Shown here: in pieces, positions 43,935-55,300 of the stretch
Layout: each line of letters begins with the position of its first letter
How positions within the stretch are numbered: the first letter of the stretch is position 1
Assembly: GCA_019915015.1 (NCBI GenBank)
Contig: JAHBBC010000040.1
Location: forward strand, 124,001 to 188,000
Origin: Auriscalpium vulgare
Lineage: Eukaryota > Basidiomycota > Agaricomycetes > Russulales > Auriscalpiaceae
Length of the DNA stretch: 64,000 nt
Direction of reading: 5' to 3'
Notes under the pieces: model-generated
Databases searched by the model: none
What the model was told of the DNA's origin: nothing
What the model saw: only the letters and a program-made list of their open reading frames with translations
Made by a program: the position numbers and the translations under genes

Positions 43935-46674
43935 TCAAGTCAGAATTCCTCCGCGACTTCCATCCGCACCTGCTCCCTTTCGAACCTATCATCTCCGGTC
44001 GCACGCAGACGACGTACGACAAACCCATATCATCTACCCAGCCCCCCTCTCCGACGACACAGCCGAAGAAGAGGATAGTTCGGAAGCCGCAGACGTTCCC
44101 CTCCCCTCAAGTCCGGAGCCGATCGTCCCTGTAGCCGAAGAAGAATTCTCTACCCGGTATCACGTACCAGGCGGATTTCGCACACCTTCCCCGCAGCTTC
44201 CACCTCTTCCCCCACTTTCCGATCTCACCCCGCTACACCCGAGTAATCCTCCAACTCCACGTACACCTCCCTCGCCCTCGCCTGTTATTTCGAAACCCCT
44301 CTCGATCACCCATCTAATTCCGATCCCTCGAAATATGCCCGTACCCCCACGCAATATCCCAGCCCCACCAGCACCTCTCCCAATCATGGCCGCAATCATT
44401 CCCATGCCCGCTCGCAAGTCGCGTACTGCACCCGTCTTCGACCCAGCAAAGCCGCGCGAAATTCGCCGCTACTGGGAAGATCTCGAGCCCGCACTCGCGC
44501 AAGCTGGTATCACCGGAAATCGGGAGAAAAAGGACTGGTCCAAATTCTACGTCCCCTCGGGCGAGGCAGACATGTTTGACTCGATGCCAGAGTTTACGGG
44601 CAACAACACGTATGAGGAATTCAAGACCGCAGTTGGCAAACTGTATCCAGGAGCCGAAGAAGACCGAGCGTACACATTAGCGGACCTGGAGTCACTAGTC
44701 CTGAAGACGCGCACCAAAACGGACCTAACGTTGGACGACTTTGCCGTATACCACCGCGAATACCTGACCATATCCGGGTTTCTTGTACGCAAAGGACGGC
44801 TCTCGACAATGCAACAAAATCGAGAATTCTCCCGCGGCATTCCCGACTTCGTCTGGCTCACTCTAAATCCGCGTCTGCAGATTAAGAAGCCAGATGTCGA
44901 GCCTGGCGAGGCGTATGAGATTGCCGATGTTCACCAAGCCGGGAAATTCGTCCTCGCCTCGGCCACCGACACCTTTCGAAATGTCGGTCACGTAGCTGCG
45001 GTCAACATACCCATCCCCACCGTCCGAATCACCTCTCCTACGCCCCCGCCGAGCATCAAAACAGAGGATATCCTTGCGCAACTAGTCCGCACCCTCATGC
45101 AGGGTGGCAATTTACCAAGCGTCACTCCCACTCCCACCAGCGCGGCACCTGTTGCAAAGGCCTCAGCAACTCCCGCAGCTACTACAGCAGCCGATGATGC
45201 CAAGTCCGCCGCTATGACCCGCCTAGCCGGCCGGTGTCTTTATTGCGGATCGTCGGACCATCGCATCAGCGCGTGCACCATTGTGGAAGAAGACATACGC
45301 ACCGGAGTTGTCGTTCGCAATGGAGAAGGAAGGGTCACGCTCGCCAATGGTTCCTACGTCCCCCGCACAATTTCGGGTGACTTCCTGCGCGATCGCGTGC
45401 AGGAATGGTACAGGCGCAATCCTAGCGTCAAACCAGTTGCCCAGTTGATGATCGAAACGAGCACCACCCGAAACCCCAACATCCTCGAATTATCCAAGGT
45501 CGATCGGATTCAATTCCTAGAGGAGGAACTGGCCGCTTTGCGCGGAAGAGAGAGTTACGCGCAAGAGACCTATGCGCAGATCTTCGACGGGGTCGAAATC
45601 ACCCGCGCAGCCCGAGCAAAGCCGCGCGACGTGGTACCCGCACCCTCAGTCCCTCCTCCAGCTCCCGGCCCAGCAGCAGAAGTCGAAGCGCCATTTCAGT
45701 CGCCTCAGCACCCATATCGAAATGCCAAGGATGCTACAGGTGCACCGGTCAAAGCCAAGACCACGCCTGCCGATCCACCCAAAGTTAAGGCACCAGAACC
45801 CGCATTTCGACACGCTGCCCCCATCCATCGACCAGAGATTGCCGACACCATCTACGCTCGCGCTATGAAGACAGCCCAAATCACGATCACGCCGGAGGAA
45901 CTACTGTCACTTGCGCCAGAAGTACGCGCCAAGTTCCGGGACGCGGTCACGCCGCGTCGCGCTGCTACCACTCAAGCTGCAGTACCTCCGCGCAAGGCCT
46001 CAGTTGAAGAAGTGCCGGATGAAGAATTTGTTTCAGCAGCCGCAGCAACTGAAGCGGCTGAGAACAAAGCATTCCTCCACTATCTGCCCGACCCACGCAC
46101 TGCTACCAAGGAGGACCTCTGGACAGAGAAGGAAGGCGATTTCTACATGGCCGACCCTATCGAAATGTACCTCAACGGAGTAGGAGATGCGAACGACAGC
46201 GACGATGACTGCCTCATCGTTGCTAGAGAGTCTCACGCATTACGCTCCATCGACGGACTCATTGCCAACCGAGTGGCAATAGAATGTCTCCTCGATCCCG
46301 GGTCTCAAGTTATCGCCATGTCGGAAGAAGTCTGTCATTTTCTAGAGCTCCATTATACCCCGGACATCAAGATTAGGCTTCAAAGCGCAAATCGTCAATA
46401 TTCAGAATCCCTAGGACTTGCGCGCAATGTCCCCGTTCGCTTTGGGAACATGACGATTTACCTCCAGATTCACATCGTCCGAAATGTCGCCTACGACATC
46501 CTATTGGGCAGACCCTTCGACGTCTTGACCGAGTCGGTCGTCCGCAACTACGCCAATGCGGACCAGACAGTCACGATGGTCAACCCAAATGGAGGCGCTA
46601 CGCTCACACTCCCGACATTCCCTCGAGGCCACCATCGGTTTCGCGACGAGCAAGTTAAACAACAACGCGCTTGA
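43935..46674 (+). CDS. gag-pr: Gag-protease of element A
   Basis: First ATG at 44,335 (779 residues), but the same frame is open without ATG back to the primer binding site and encodes an acidic, proline-rich N-terminus (DDTAEEEDSSEAADVPLPSS). Capsid-like region: DPAKPREIRRYWEDLEPALA; YEEFKTAVGKLYPGAEEDRA. Zinc knuckle CLYCGSSDHRISAC (CX2CX4HX4C). Retropepsin-like protease at the C-terminus: IECLLDPGSQVIAMSEEVC with DPGS at the catalytic position, and YDILLGRPFDVL. Stop at 46,672-46,674. The RT frame overlaps the last 119 bp in +1. Confidence 0.85.
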
Positions 46675-48282
46675 AGACTTAGAGGAAGGAGAATCCATTG
46701 CCATGATACTCGAAGGCGATGGAGACGACGTCCGCGTCCTCGCATATACCCCCATAGATTCCTCGGACGAGTCAGCGGTCAAACACGCATACATCACCGC
46801 TTCTGAAGCTCGATCCCATCTTCCCGAATATGTCGCCCCCGCTTTCTTGCAGAACATATGCCCCGCACCCCCTCGTAATCCTCCAGCGACTCCCGACTCT
46901 TATCTTGGACCTCAACAGAATATTCCGAAGACCTCAAGACCCGCGGTTCCCATTTCAACTCAACATCTTGACACGCCCACTTCAAAATTCAGTGGGCACG
47001 CTACGGACTCGCCGCATAATTCCTGGGAACCACATACGACAAATTCCCCTCACTCAGAACCCCAGTCTCGTGCTACGTTTATAGGCAAGAAGAAGTACAA
47101 GCCAGTCGCACTCAAAGTGCGCCCAGTTCTCGGAACACTCCCCGACGGATTCAGGATCGAGCGCAATATTCTTGGAGACCCGCTAGAATCAATGCCCCCA
47201 CTTGCCACACATCCCCCCGCATTCACGCCGACTGGTCGATACACACAGGAACGCCACGACGTCATGGATAACTTGCCCAATTTCGAATTCCTCACCCCCA
47301 CCGAACGCGACCTCCTTCACGATGTCATTTCGAAACAAAACGAAGCGTTTGCTTGGGACGACACCGAGCGCGGCAGCTTCAAAGAAGAATACTTCCCTCC
47401 CATCAAAATTCCAGTCGTCTCCCACGTCCCGTGGGTAGAGCGGAATATCCCTATTCCCCCTGGAATCCACAATGAGGTCTGCGGAATAATTAGGAAGAAG
47501 ATTGCCGCCGGTGTCTATGAACCCTCCAACTCCTCATACCGTTCGAAATGGTTTTGCGTTGCGAAGAAGGACGGGAAGCTCAGGATCGTCCACTCCCTCG
47601 AACCGCTCAATGCCGTCACGGTCGCACACTCAGGAGTCCCGCCCATTCAAGAACACCTCGCTGAACAATTTGGCGGACGTGCTTGCGGCGGTATTCTGGA
47701 CCTTTACGTCGGTTATGACGAGCGCGTTATTGACGAGCGATCCCGCGACTTCACCACCTTCCAAACCCCATGCGGCGCGCACCGACTAGTCACCCTACCA
47801 ATGGGTTGGACGAATTCCGTTCCTATCTTTCACGACGACGTCACATTCATTCTTCAAGACGAGATCCCGGACTACACCATCCCCTTCATCGACGACGTGC
47901 CTATAAAAGGCCCAGCTTCCGACTATAGAAATCCCGACGGCACCTACGAAATGATCCCAGAGAATTCCGACATACGGCGCTTCGTCTGGGAACATTTCCA
48001 GAACGTTAACCGTATCCTGCAGCGCATGCGTTATTCTGGCGGTACATTCTCCGGCACCAAGTCCATCCTCATCTCGCGCGAATTCACAGTCCTCCGCCAC
48101 CTTTGCACACCCGAAGGTCGCAAAGCAGATCCTACCACCATCTCAGCAATCACCAACTGGGGTCCGTGTAAAGATCTGTCGGACATCCGCGCATTTCTAG
48201 GGACTGTCGGAGTCTGCCGCATATTCATCAAGGATTTCGCCAAGCACGCATGGCCTCTCACAAAGCTCACTCGCAAAGGCGT
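46556..48282 (+). CDS. pol: Reverse transcriptase part of element A pol, interrupted
   Basis: Frame overlapping the gag-protease end (+1). Linker LEDLEEGESIAMILEGDG, then RT: ERNIPIPPGIHNEVCG; YEPSNSSYRSKWFCVAKKDG; LRIVHSLEPLNAVTVAHSGV; TFQTPCGAHRLVTLPMGWTN; catalytic PFIDDVPIKGP (DD pair); YSGGTFSGTKS; LSDIRAFLGTVGVCRIFI. At LTRKGV the frame runs into the LTR of element B. The remainder of pol resumes at 62,716 in the same frame. The 4-bp target duplication restores the codons exactly. Confidence 0.88.
48279..48282. repeat. Target site duplication GCGT, left copy
   Basis: GCGT immediately before the TG of LTR B; the partner is at 62,716-62,719. Confidence 0.8.
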
Positions 48283-49130
48283 TGATGGGACCCGCAGCGC
48301 TACAGGCACCGAAAAGGACCAATCACACCGCTACACCAAGACACACACCCCCGAGACGCCCCACAGGCGTCGCGGCACCGGCACGACCACGGGACAGCAC
48401 AAAGCGAGCGAGCGTCTGGGGAGGAGTCGGAGAGCCGAGGTAGGGAGTCGGAACGGTCGGGCGCGGAACTTGGTAGGACGCGTAGGAGCGCAGACGCGTG
48501 GGAAGAGCTGACGAAGCAGCGGTATATAGACGCGATTCGACTTGTTGTAGGGACACTTTTGGACCTTGGGCCTACACCCGAGACTACACCTTTCGTTCCT
48601 GCTTCACAGAGAGCACCGCACGACGCGATACCGCCAGACCAGCCCGACACGATGCCTTAAACCAGGAAGTCGTAGCGACATCCGGGTCGCGCCACCTTTG
48701 CGATACCACGGGCTACGCTGCCCCGACTCAACCACAGACTGGAGTGATACAGTGTGGTAGGTTTTATGACTGACGTTTATATTCCAGGATAGCGACTCGG
48801 ACGGTACAAGCGCGGGGACACAGGTCGGACGGTCGGACGGCAAGGGCGACTCCGCAACTAGGACGGACCGGCGGCGACAGACGGGAGGGTCGCACCGAAT
48901 AGTGTGGGAAGAGACGCAACGTGCGACGGTCGGACGGGAGCGGAGAGAGAGAGAGAGAGAGAGCCGCAGGACGAGGGCAGGACCCGCGGGGTCCTGGGTG
49001 GTTTGTTCGGGGCACGGTCGCGATCTTGGGTTTCTTCCTCCGACCCACTACCTCTTGGGCCAGCGGTTGGCTGCTCGCTCCCTCCATTTCTATCGACGTT
49101 CCCGGGGCCTCCCCAGGGTTCATCTCATCA
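48283..49130 (+). repeat. 5' LTR of element B
   Basis: TGATGGGACC...CTCATCA. TATA-like GGTATATAGACG at about 48,520. Ends with a GA-repeat (about 48,943-48,963) and a G-rich/CT-rich tail. Appears identical to the 3' LTR except CCTCCCCAGG here against CCTCCCCCAGG there. Confidence 0.92.
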
Positions 49131-49134
49131 TTTG

Positions 49135-49152
49135 TGGAGCCCACCGCGAGGG
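49135..49152 (+). other. Primer binding site, element B
   Basis: TGGAGCCCACCGCGAGGG, four bases after the LTR, identical to that of element A. Confidence 0.75.
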
Positions 49153-49179
49153 GGCTAGTGTCAACCGCTCAGCAACCCG

Positions 49180-49635
49180 ATGGCACCAAAGGCGAGGGTT
49201 ATCGTAGAGCCCACTCGACGCGCACCGCCCCGATCGGCCCCGTCGGAGTACTCGACCAGTCAGCGGGCGGAGTCCATGCCAGGACACCTCGCATCGTCGG
49301 AAGGTGGGGCGTCGGGCGAAGAGCGCGCGACTTCCAGCGCTGAAGGCGCCGAGGGCGACAACGAAAACGACGACGGCGAGGCATCGGGTGTGTCGGACGC
49401 AGCACCCGAGAACGACGGGGATGCTGCGGGCGAGGCTCCCGGCGATCAAAACGCGGAGGCAGGCCCTGTCCAATCGGAGGAGTCGGAGCACGGTTGGGAT
49501 GGTAGACGGTCCCTCCATCAGGAGCTCCTGGACGTCAATGAGGCGTCGATCGAGTTGCTGACTGGCGGAGCGATGCGACAATGGTCGTCGCCGGAGCTTA
49601 CCCGTCGGAATCGGAGCCCGAAGTGGCTGCGCTGA
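49180..49635 (+). CDS. ORF0 of element B (acidic Gag N-terminus?)
   Basis: First ATG after the primer binding site: MAPKARVIVEPTRRAPPRSA, then a strongly acidic stretch (GAEGDNENDDGEASGVSD). 151 residues. It overlaps the start of the Gag frame, which is open from 49,542 and has its ATG at 49,581, in the -1 frame. In element A the equivalent acidic region is in the same frame as Gag, so ORF0 is probably the original Gag N-terminus, now reached by frameshifting, reinitiation or not at all. Confidence 0.55.
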   Translation: MAPKARVIVEPTRRAPPRSAPSEYSTSQRAESMPGHLASSEGGASGEERATSSAEGAEGDNENDDGEASGVSDAAPENDGDAAGEAPGDQNAEAGPVQSEESEHGWDGRRSLHQELLDVNEASIELLTGGAMRQWSSPELTRRNRSPKWLR

Positions 49636-52361
49636 TTGATGAGGACCGAGACGAGGCACAGGTGCCTTCCGACAGCGACCGCTTGGCTTCCGACCGCGGA
49701 AACGTCGGAACGCACGGAGGTTTATCAGGAGACGGGCGTGGAGCGGCCGCACAGGTTTCCCGACCAGTTTCTCCCACATCGCAATCCAGTACTCCGTTAT
49801 CGCGTTTACCCCGTCGCACGACCATGGCCACTCCGATGCCTACCCGTGGCGACCGCCAAGCCCCTAAGTTCGACAATCTTAAGCCGCGCGAGCTGCAACG
49901 CTATTTCGCGGAGTTGAGGCACTTGTTCACGCGGGCGGGTATCGAGGACGGCCAGGACCAGGAGAAGAAGGAGCACGCCACGCGATACCTGGACGTCCTT
50001 ACAGCAGACCAGTGGCAAAGCCGACCCCAGTACGCGGGCAATGCGACGTTCGAAGAGTTCGTGACCGCGATCATAGCGCTATACCCCGGAGCGGACGAGG
50101 AGCGCAAATACACGATGGGCGACCTCGATCAGCTCGTCGCCGAGACAGCCCGCCGAGGCATCACGACCATCGGCGACGTTGGGGAATACTATCGCGGTTT
50201 CTACGCGATCTCCCAGTTTCTTATAGGGCGGCAGCGGATCTCCGAGCGCGACCGCGACTACACTTTCTTGCGTGGATTCCAGAAGGGACTGCAAGATAGG
50301 ATAGAGCAGCGGCTGCAGCTGAAGTATCCCGACCACGATCGCGACGGCCCGTACCCGATGGACCAAATAGTGGAAGCGGCGCGGTACGTGCTGCACGGCA
50401 CGTCGAGCACCCCGCGATCGGCAGGGCTCAGCGTCCCCGCGGGTCTGGCCGACTTGTCCCAACCCGTGGCCGTCAAGGCGGAAGAACCGGCGATCAAGGT
50501 CGAACAGTTTGCCGCTCTGATGGAGAAGGCGGCCGAGCAGATCGCGAAAGCGTATAGCGCGGGGAGAGCCGATGCGATGGGGATGAGTAACGCAGGCCCG
50601 CAGCCGTCGGCGTACACGCGCGGGCCACCGGGCCCGATGATGGCGTCGGCCGCTCGTTTCGATCGTCCTCGCCCGGCCCCGGGACAGGATGGCGCCAGGT
50701 GCTCGTTCTGCAACGGTCCCGAGCACTTCATCCGCGAATGCCTCGTCCTGCAAGACTACATAGCGACGGGGCGGGTGGTACGCAACGAGATGAACCAGGT
50801 GGTACTCAAGAACGGCAGGCCAGTGCCATTTGGGCTAGGCCCGATTCAAGCGAGGGTAGACGAATATTATCGCACGGACCCGTCCGGGCTGCGCGCCGAC
50901 GTCGCGGCCAGAGTCGCGGGCAACGCGACGGAAACAATGATGTTGGCATCGACAGGTCCCATCGCCGTCACCGACTACCCGCTCCGACCTGCGCGCGACC
51001 AGCCGGTCGCCGGGCTCATCCAGTTAATCCCGCCGTTGACGGACGACGAGCGACTCGAGGAGTTGCGTCAAGAGATGGCGGTATTAACCCTCATGAAGGA
51101 GCAGAGGAACGCCGGCCGGGCCCGAAGGGAGGCAGCGATTCGCAACGGAGAGTTACCGCCACCAATCGGTCCGCTGCCCGGGGAGAGAGTGCGATCCAAG
51201 AGGCTAGTCCCTGAGGTGGTCATATCTCCGTCGAAATTCACGGCCAAGCGGCCGAAGGTTACGTTCGCGGTGCCCGAAGGTCCAGAGGATGCGGAAGCGG
51301 CGATGGAAGAGAGCGAGGGTGAGCCGACAGTCGAGAAGGACCCCGAGGAGATAGAGCCGGAACCCATCCATCCTTTCGCCTCCGTACCCGACGCAACCTA
51401 CATACCCGTCGGGGACGCGTCCCGACCAGACAAAGGGAAGAAACCAGTCGCCGCCTATACCAAGGACACGCCCATCCATAGTGAGGAAGTCGCGAAGGAA
51501 GTCTACGGCCGCGCGATGGAGACTTCCGTCACTCTGACACAGAGCGAGTTACTGTCGCTGGCGCCAGAAGTACGTTCCCAGTTGCGATACGCTATCACCC
51601 CGCGACGCATAGCGGCCCCGGTACTGTCCAGCGGGGACTCCCCAGTAGCGGTCCTACACACGGTCGTAGCGGAAGGGGAAGGGCCTACCAAGGAGTGGTC
51701 GGACCTACCCGGCGACTTGTACGAGGAAGAGCGCGAGCAGGAGAGAGATCGAGCGCGGGGATACACCTCGCACATGCCGTCGTCGTTCTTGCAGGCCATA
51801 CAGAGCCAGCCAGCGGTGCCGCCTCGCGGGTCGCTGGTGCTCTCCGACCCGATGCTGACGTTGATGAGTGCCTCGGCCGAGAAACCGGCCCCGCTGGTGG
51901 TCGCAAAAGAGTCATCGGCATTGCGAGCGGTCCTGCCCTTGGTGGATAACCAAGCGCACATTGAGGCTATCCTGGATCCAGGGTCGCAGGTCATCTCCAT
52001 GTCCGAAGACGTTTGTCATTTTCTCGGCCTGGCATATGATCCCGCGATCACACTGGACATGCTTTCCGCCAACGGCTCGATTGACAAATCCCTCGGGCTA
52101 GCCCGCAACGTAGCGCTAAAGCTAGGCGACATCACGCTCTACGTACAGATACACGTCATACGTTCTCCGGCCTACGACATCCTGCTAGGGAGGCCCTTCG
52201 ACGTCCTCACTGGGAGTATAGTCCGCAACTTTGTCGATGAGCGACAGACCGTCACGATCACCGATCCCAACACTCAAGCGACGGCGACCGTCCCGACAGT
52301 AGAGCGAGGCTCGCGTCGCATCGTTCAGAGCGCCGGCGAGCGCAGGGATTTTCGGCTCTAG
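49581..52361 (+). CDS. gag-pr: Gag-protease of element B
   Basis: 926 residues. After a Ser/acidic N-terminus comes the capsid-like region: KFDNLKPRELQRYFAELRHL; TFEEFVTAIIALYPGADEE; DRIEQRLQLKYPDHDRDG. Zinc knuckle CSFCNGPEHFIREC (50,700-50,741). A long linker precedes the retropepsin-like domain: IEAILDPGSQVISMSEDVC (DPGS about 51,974), YDILLGRPFDVLTG. Ends GERRDFRL at TAG 52,361. The pol frame is open from 52,241, so the two overlap by 121 bp, pol in -1. The domain order is the same as in element A. Confidence 0.88.
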   Translation: MVVAGAYPSESEPEVAALIDEDRDEAQVPSDSDRLASDRGNVGTHGGLSGDGRGAAAQVSRPVSPTSQSSTPLSRLPRRTTMATPMPTRGDRQAPKFDNLKPRELQRYFAELRHLFTRAGIEDGQDQEKKEHATRYLDVLTADQWQSRPQYAGNATFEEFVTAIIALYPGADEERKYTMGDLDQLVAETARRGITTIGDVGEYYRGFYAISQFLIGRQRISERDRDYTFLRGFQKGLQDRIEQRLQLKYPDHDRDGPYPMDQIVEAARYVLHGTSSTPRSAGLSVPAGLADLSQPVAVKAEEPAIKVEQFAALMEKAAEQIAKAYSAGRADAMGMSNAGPQPSAYTRGPPGPMMASAARFDRPRPAPGQDGARCSFCNGPEHFIRECLVLQDYIATGRVVRNEMNQVVLKNGRPVPFGLGPIQARVDEYYRTDPSGLRADVAARVAGNATETMMLASTGPIAVTDYPLRPARDQPVAGLIQLIPPLTDDERLEELRQEMAVLTLMKEQRNAGRARREAAIRNGELPPPIGPLPGERVRSKRLVPEVVISPSKFTAKRPKVTFAVPEGPEDAEAAMEESEGEPTVEKDPEEIEPEPIHPFASVPDATYIPVGDASRPDKGKKPVAAYTKDTPIHSEEVAKEVYGRAMETSVTLTQSELLSLAPEVRSQLRYAITPRRIAAPVLSSGDSPVAVLHTVVAEGEGPTKEWSDLPGDLYEEEREQERDRARGYTSHMPSSFLQAIQSQPAVPPRGSLVLSDPMLTLMSASAEKPAPLVVAKESSALRAVLPLVDNQAHIEAILDPGSQVISMSEDVCHFLGLAYDPAITLDMLSANGSIDKSLGLARNVALKLGDITLYVQIHVIRSPAYDILLGRPFDVLTGSIVRNFVDERQTVTITDPNTQATATVPTVERGSRRIVQSAGERRDFRL

Positions 52362-55300
52362 AGGCGTCGTTGGACGACCAGGCGGAAGTGGCGCTCGTCC
52401 TCGAGTTCACGGGCGACGCCGCCGATCCTATTTCCGTGGAAGCCGTGGTCCCCTTCGACTCCTCTAGTTCGCCGGAAGAGTTACGAGCAACCTATTTATC
52501 ATTTTGCGATCTCCCAGAATCTACCCCTCCAATATTTGATCGGCCGACCGACGCGACTTTAGACGTTCCATCGGCGCCCGTTTTCTTTCTCGCCCCGGCC
52601 GGGGTGCCATCGTTCGCAGGCGAACAGGAATTTCGCGACTGTAAGTCGCTGCCAAGCAGCGCGCGGGCACGCGCAGTTTTCGCAGCGACCAAGAAAAAGT
52701 ATAAGCCAGCCCACCTAAAAGTGAAGCCAGTACTAGCCGACTTGCCTGGGCAGTTCAGAATCATACGCGACATACGAGGCGACCCGCTAGCGACACTACC
52801 CAAGTTACCAACGAAGCCCCCTGACTTCCGGCCGACGGGGCGTTACACCGAGGAGCGCCGCGACCAATTCGACGTAGTTCACGAGGGGGACTTCTTGTGG
52901 AAGGAGGAACGCAAGCTGATGCACCATTTTATGTGCGAGCACAACGGTGCGTTCGCGTGGGACGACAGCGAGCGAGGCCACTTCCGCGAAGATTTCTTTC
53001 CGCCGGTCACGATACCCGTCGTACCGCACACGCCATGGGTACAACGCAACATACCGATCCCGCCGGGAATCTACGACCAAGTCATGGAACAAATCAGTCG
53101 GAAGTTGGCCGCGAACGTCTACGAACCATCCAATTCGTCGTATAGGTCGCGGTGGTTCTGCGTGGTCAAAAAGGATGGAACGAGCCTGCGCATAGTGCAC
53201 AGCCTGGAGCCGTTAAACGCCGTCACGATAGCTCATTCCGGTGTGCCCCCGTTTACCGACCAACTGGCCGAGCAATTCGCGGGTCGGGCTTGCGGCGCGA
53301 TGCTGGATCTGTACGTCGGATACGACGAGCGAGCATTGGACCCAGCGTCGCGCGACCTCACTACGTTCCAGACCCCTTACGGCGCGCTGCGGTTGGTAAC
53401 ACTACCGATGGGCTGGACGAATTCAGTGCCTATCTTCCACGACGACGTCACACATATCCTGAGGCCGGAAATTCCCCACGTCACGATACCGTTTATTGAT
53501 GACGTACCGGTCAAGGGCCCCGCGAGCGAATACAAGGACGACCAGGGGAAGTACGAGACAATCGCTGACAACGAGGGCATCCGCCGATTTGTCTGGGAAC
53601 ACTTTCAGAATCTCAACCGCGTCGTACAGCGCATGGGTTATTCGGGCGGGACGTTTTCGGGTTGGAAGACTATTTTGTGCGCGCCCGAAATTGTCGTGGT
53701 CGGACACCGCTGCACGAGGGACGGGCGGATCCCCGACGAACAACGGGTGGCTAAGATTGTGAATTGGGGGCCATGTCAAGACCTGTCCGATGTGCGGGCG
53801 TTCCTCGGGACGGTCGGGGTGCTGAGGATCTTCATCCACCATTTCGCACATCGCGCGCATGCGCTCACGCACCTTACGAGGAAAGATGTGCCATTCGAAT
53901 TCGGAGCGGAACAATTAGCAGCTATGGAAGATCTCAAAAGCGCGTTGCTGGAGTCGCCAGCCCTGAAACCGATCGACTATCAGTCGGGCGAACCGGTTAT
54001 CCTCGCGGTCGATACGTCTCCTATTGCGGTCGGGTTCTTGCTGTGCCAGGCTGACGCCGACGATCCGAAGAGTCGCAAGAAGCGTCGGTACGCACGGTTT
54101 GGGTCCATCGCGTTGAACGATCGCGAGGCGCGTTTTTCGCAACCAAAGTTAGAATTATACGGCCTGTTTCGGGCGCTCCGCGCGCTGAAGATATATCTCA
54201 TCGGAGTGCGGAACATGGTCGTGGAAGTCGACGCACGCTACATTAAGGGCATGCTCGACAACCCCGATATTGAACCCTCAGCCAGCATGAATCGGTGGAT
54301 TATTGCCATTTTAATGTTCCATTTCGTCCTAGTTCACGTGCCCGGCCTGTTTCATGGGCCTGACGGGATGTCGCGACGAAGGCGCCAACCGGGCGACGTG
54401 GCAGAGAATGAGCACGACGGGTTCGAGGATTGGGTCGACGCAATGTATGGCTTCATTCACCTCGTGAACGCATACGTACCGCGCAGTACAAGGCCACGGT
54501 CGGGGGATCCGCGCGACCAACCAAGGGCCGCGATCGCAACGTTCGTCACCCAGGCAGCTCCGACAGAGTTGTCGTACGACGCCGTTGACCGCGACATCAA
54601 GGCGCAGCAGGCCGACGAGCGACTCGTTCGAGTGCGGGAATGGCACAACACGCTCCAACGACCGGAGGGCCTCGCCGACCAAGAGTATGCGACGTTCCTA
54701 AGGTACTGCACTGAGTTCTTCCTCGATGGCACGAGTCTCTTTCGCAAGGAGCCGCAGGGGCGCCACCAGCTCGTTTTAGCACCGGAACGCCGCATAGGGG
54801 CTTTAAAAGCGTGCCACGACGACGTCGGCCATCGCGGCGCGTACCCGACCAAGATGTTTCTCCTCGAACGCTTCTGGTGGCCCTACATGGACCGCGACGT
54901 CGCGTGGTTTGTCCGATCGTGCCACATTTGTCAAGTGCGACAGGTGAAGCACGTGCTCATTCCCCCAACGGTCGCGACCCCGGCGCCGCTGTTCGCCAAG
55001 ATGTACGCTGATACCATGCACATGCCGGCTTCGCGAGGTTTCAAATACATCGTACAAGGCAGGTGCTCGGTCTCGCATTTCCCAGAGTGGCGCATGCTGC
55101 GTCAGGAAAATGCCAAGTCGCTCGCGCGATGGATATTCGAGGACGTACTCTGTCGCTGGGGAGCGCTCCGGGAAATCGTAACGGATAACGGGACGCCGTA
55201 CCTAGCAGCGATGAAGCACCTCGAGGAAGATTACGGCGTGCAGCACATCCGCATCTCAGGCTATAACTCGCGATCCAACGGAATCGTAGAGCGATCGCAT

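Noticed and set aside
48300..48773. Frames inside LTR B (also at 61,884-62,427)
   Set aside because: Repeated identically in both LTRs; no protein-like content, and the 107- and 126-codon versions differ only through the homopolymer indel.
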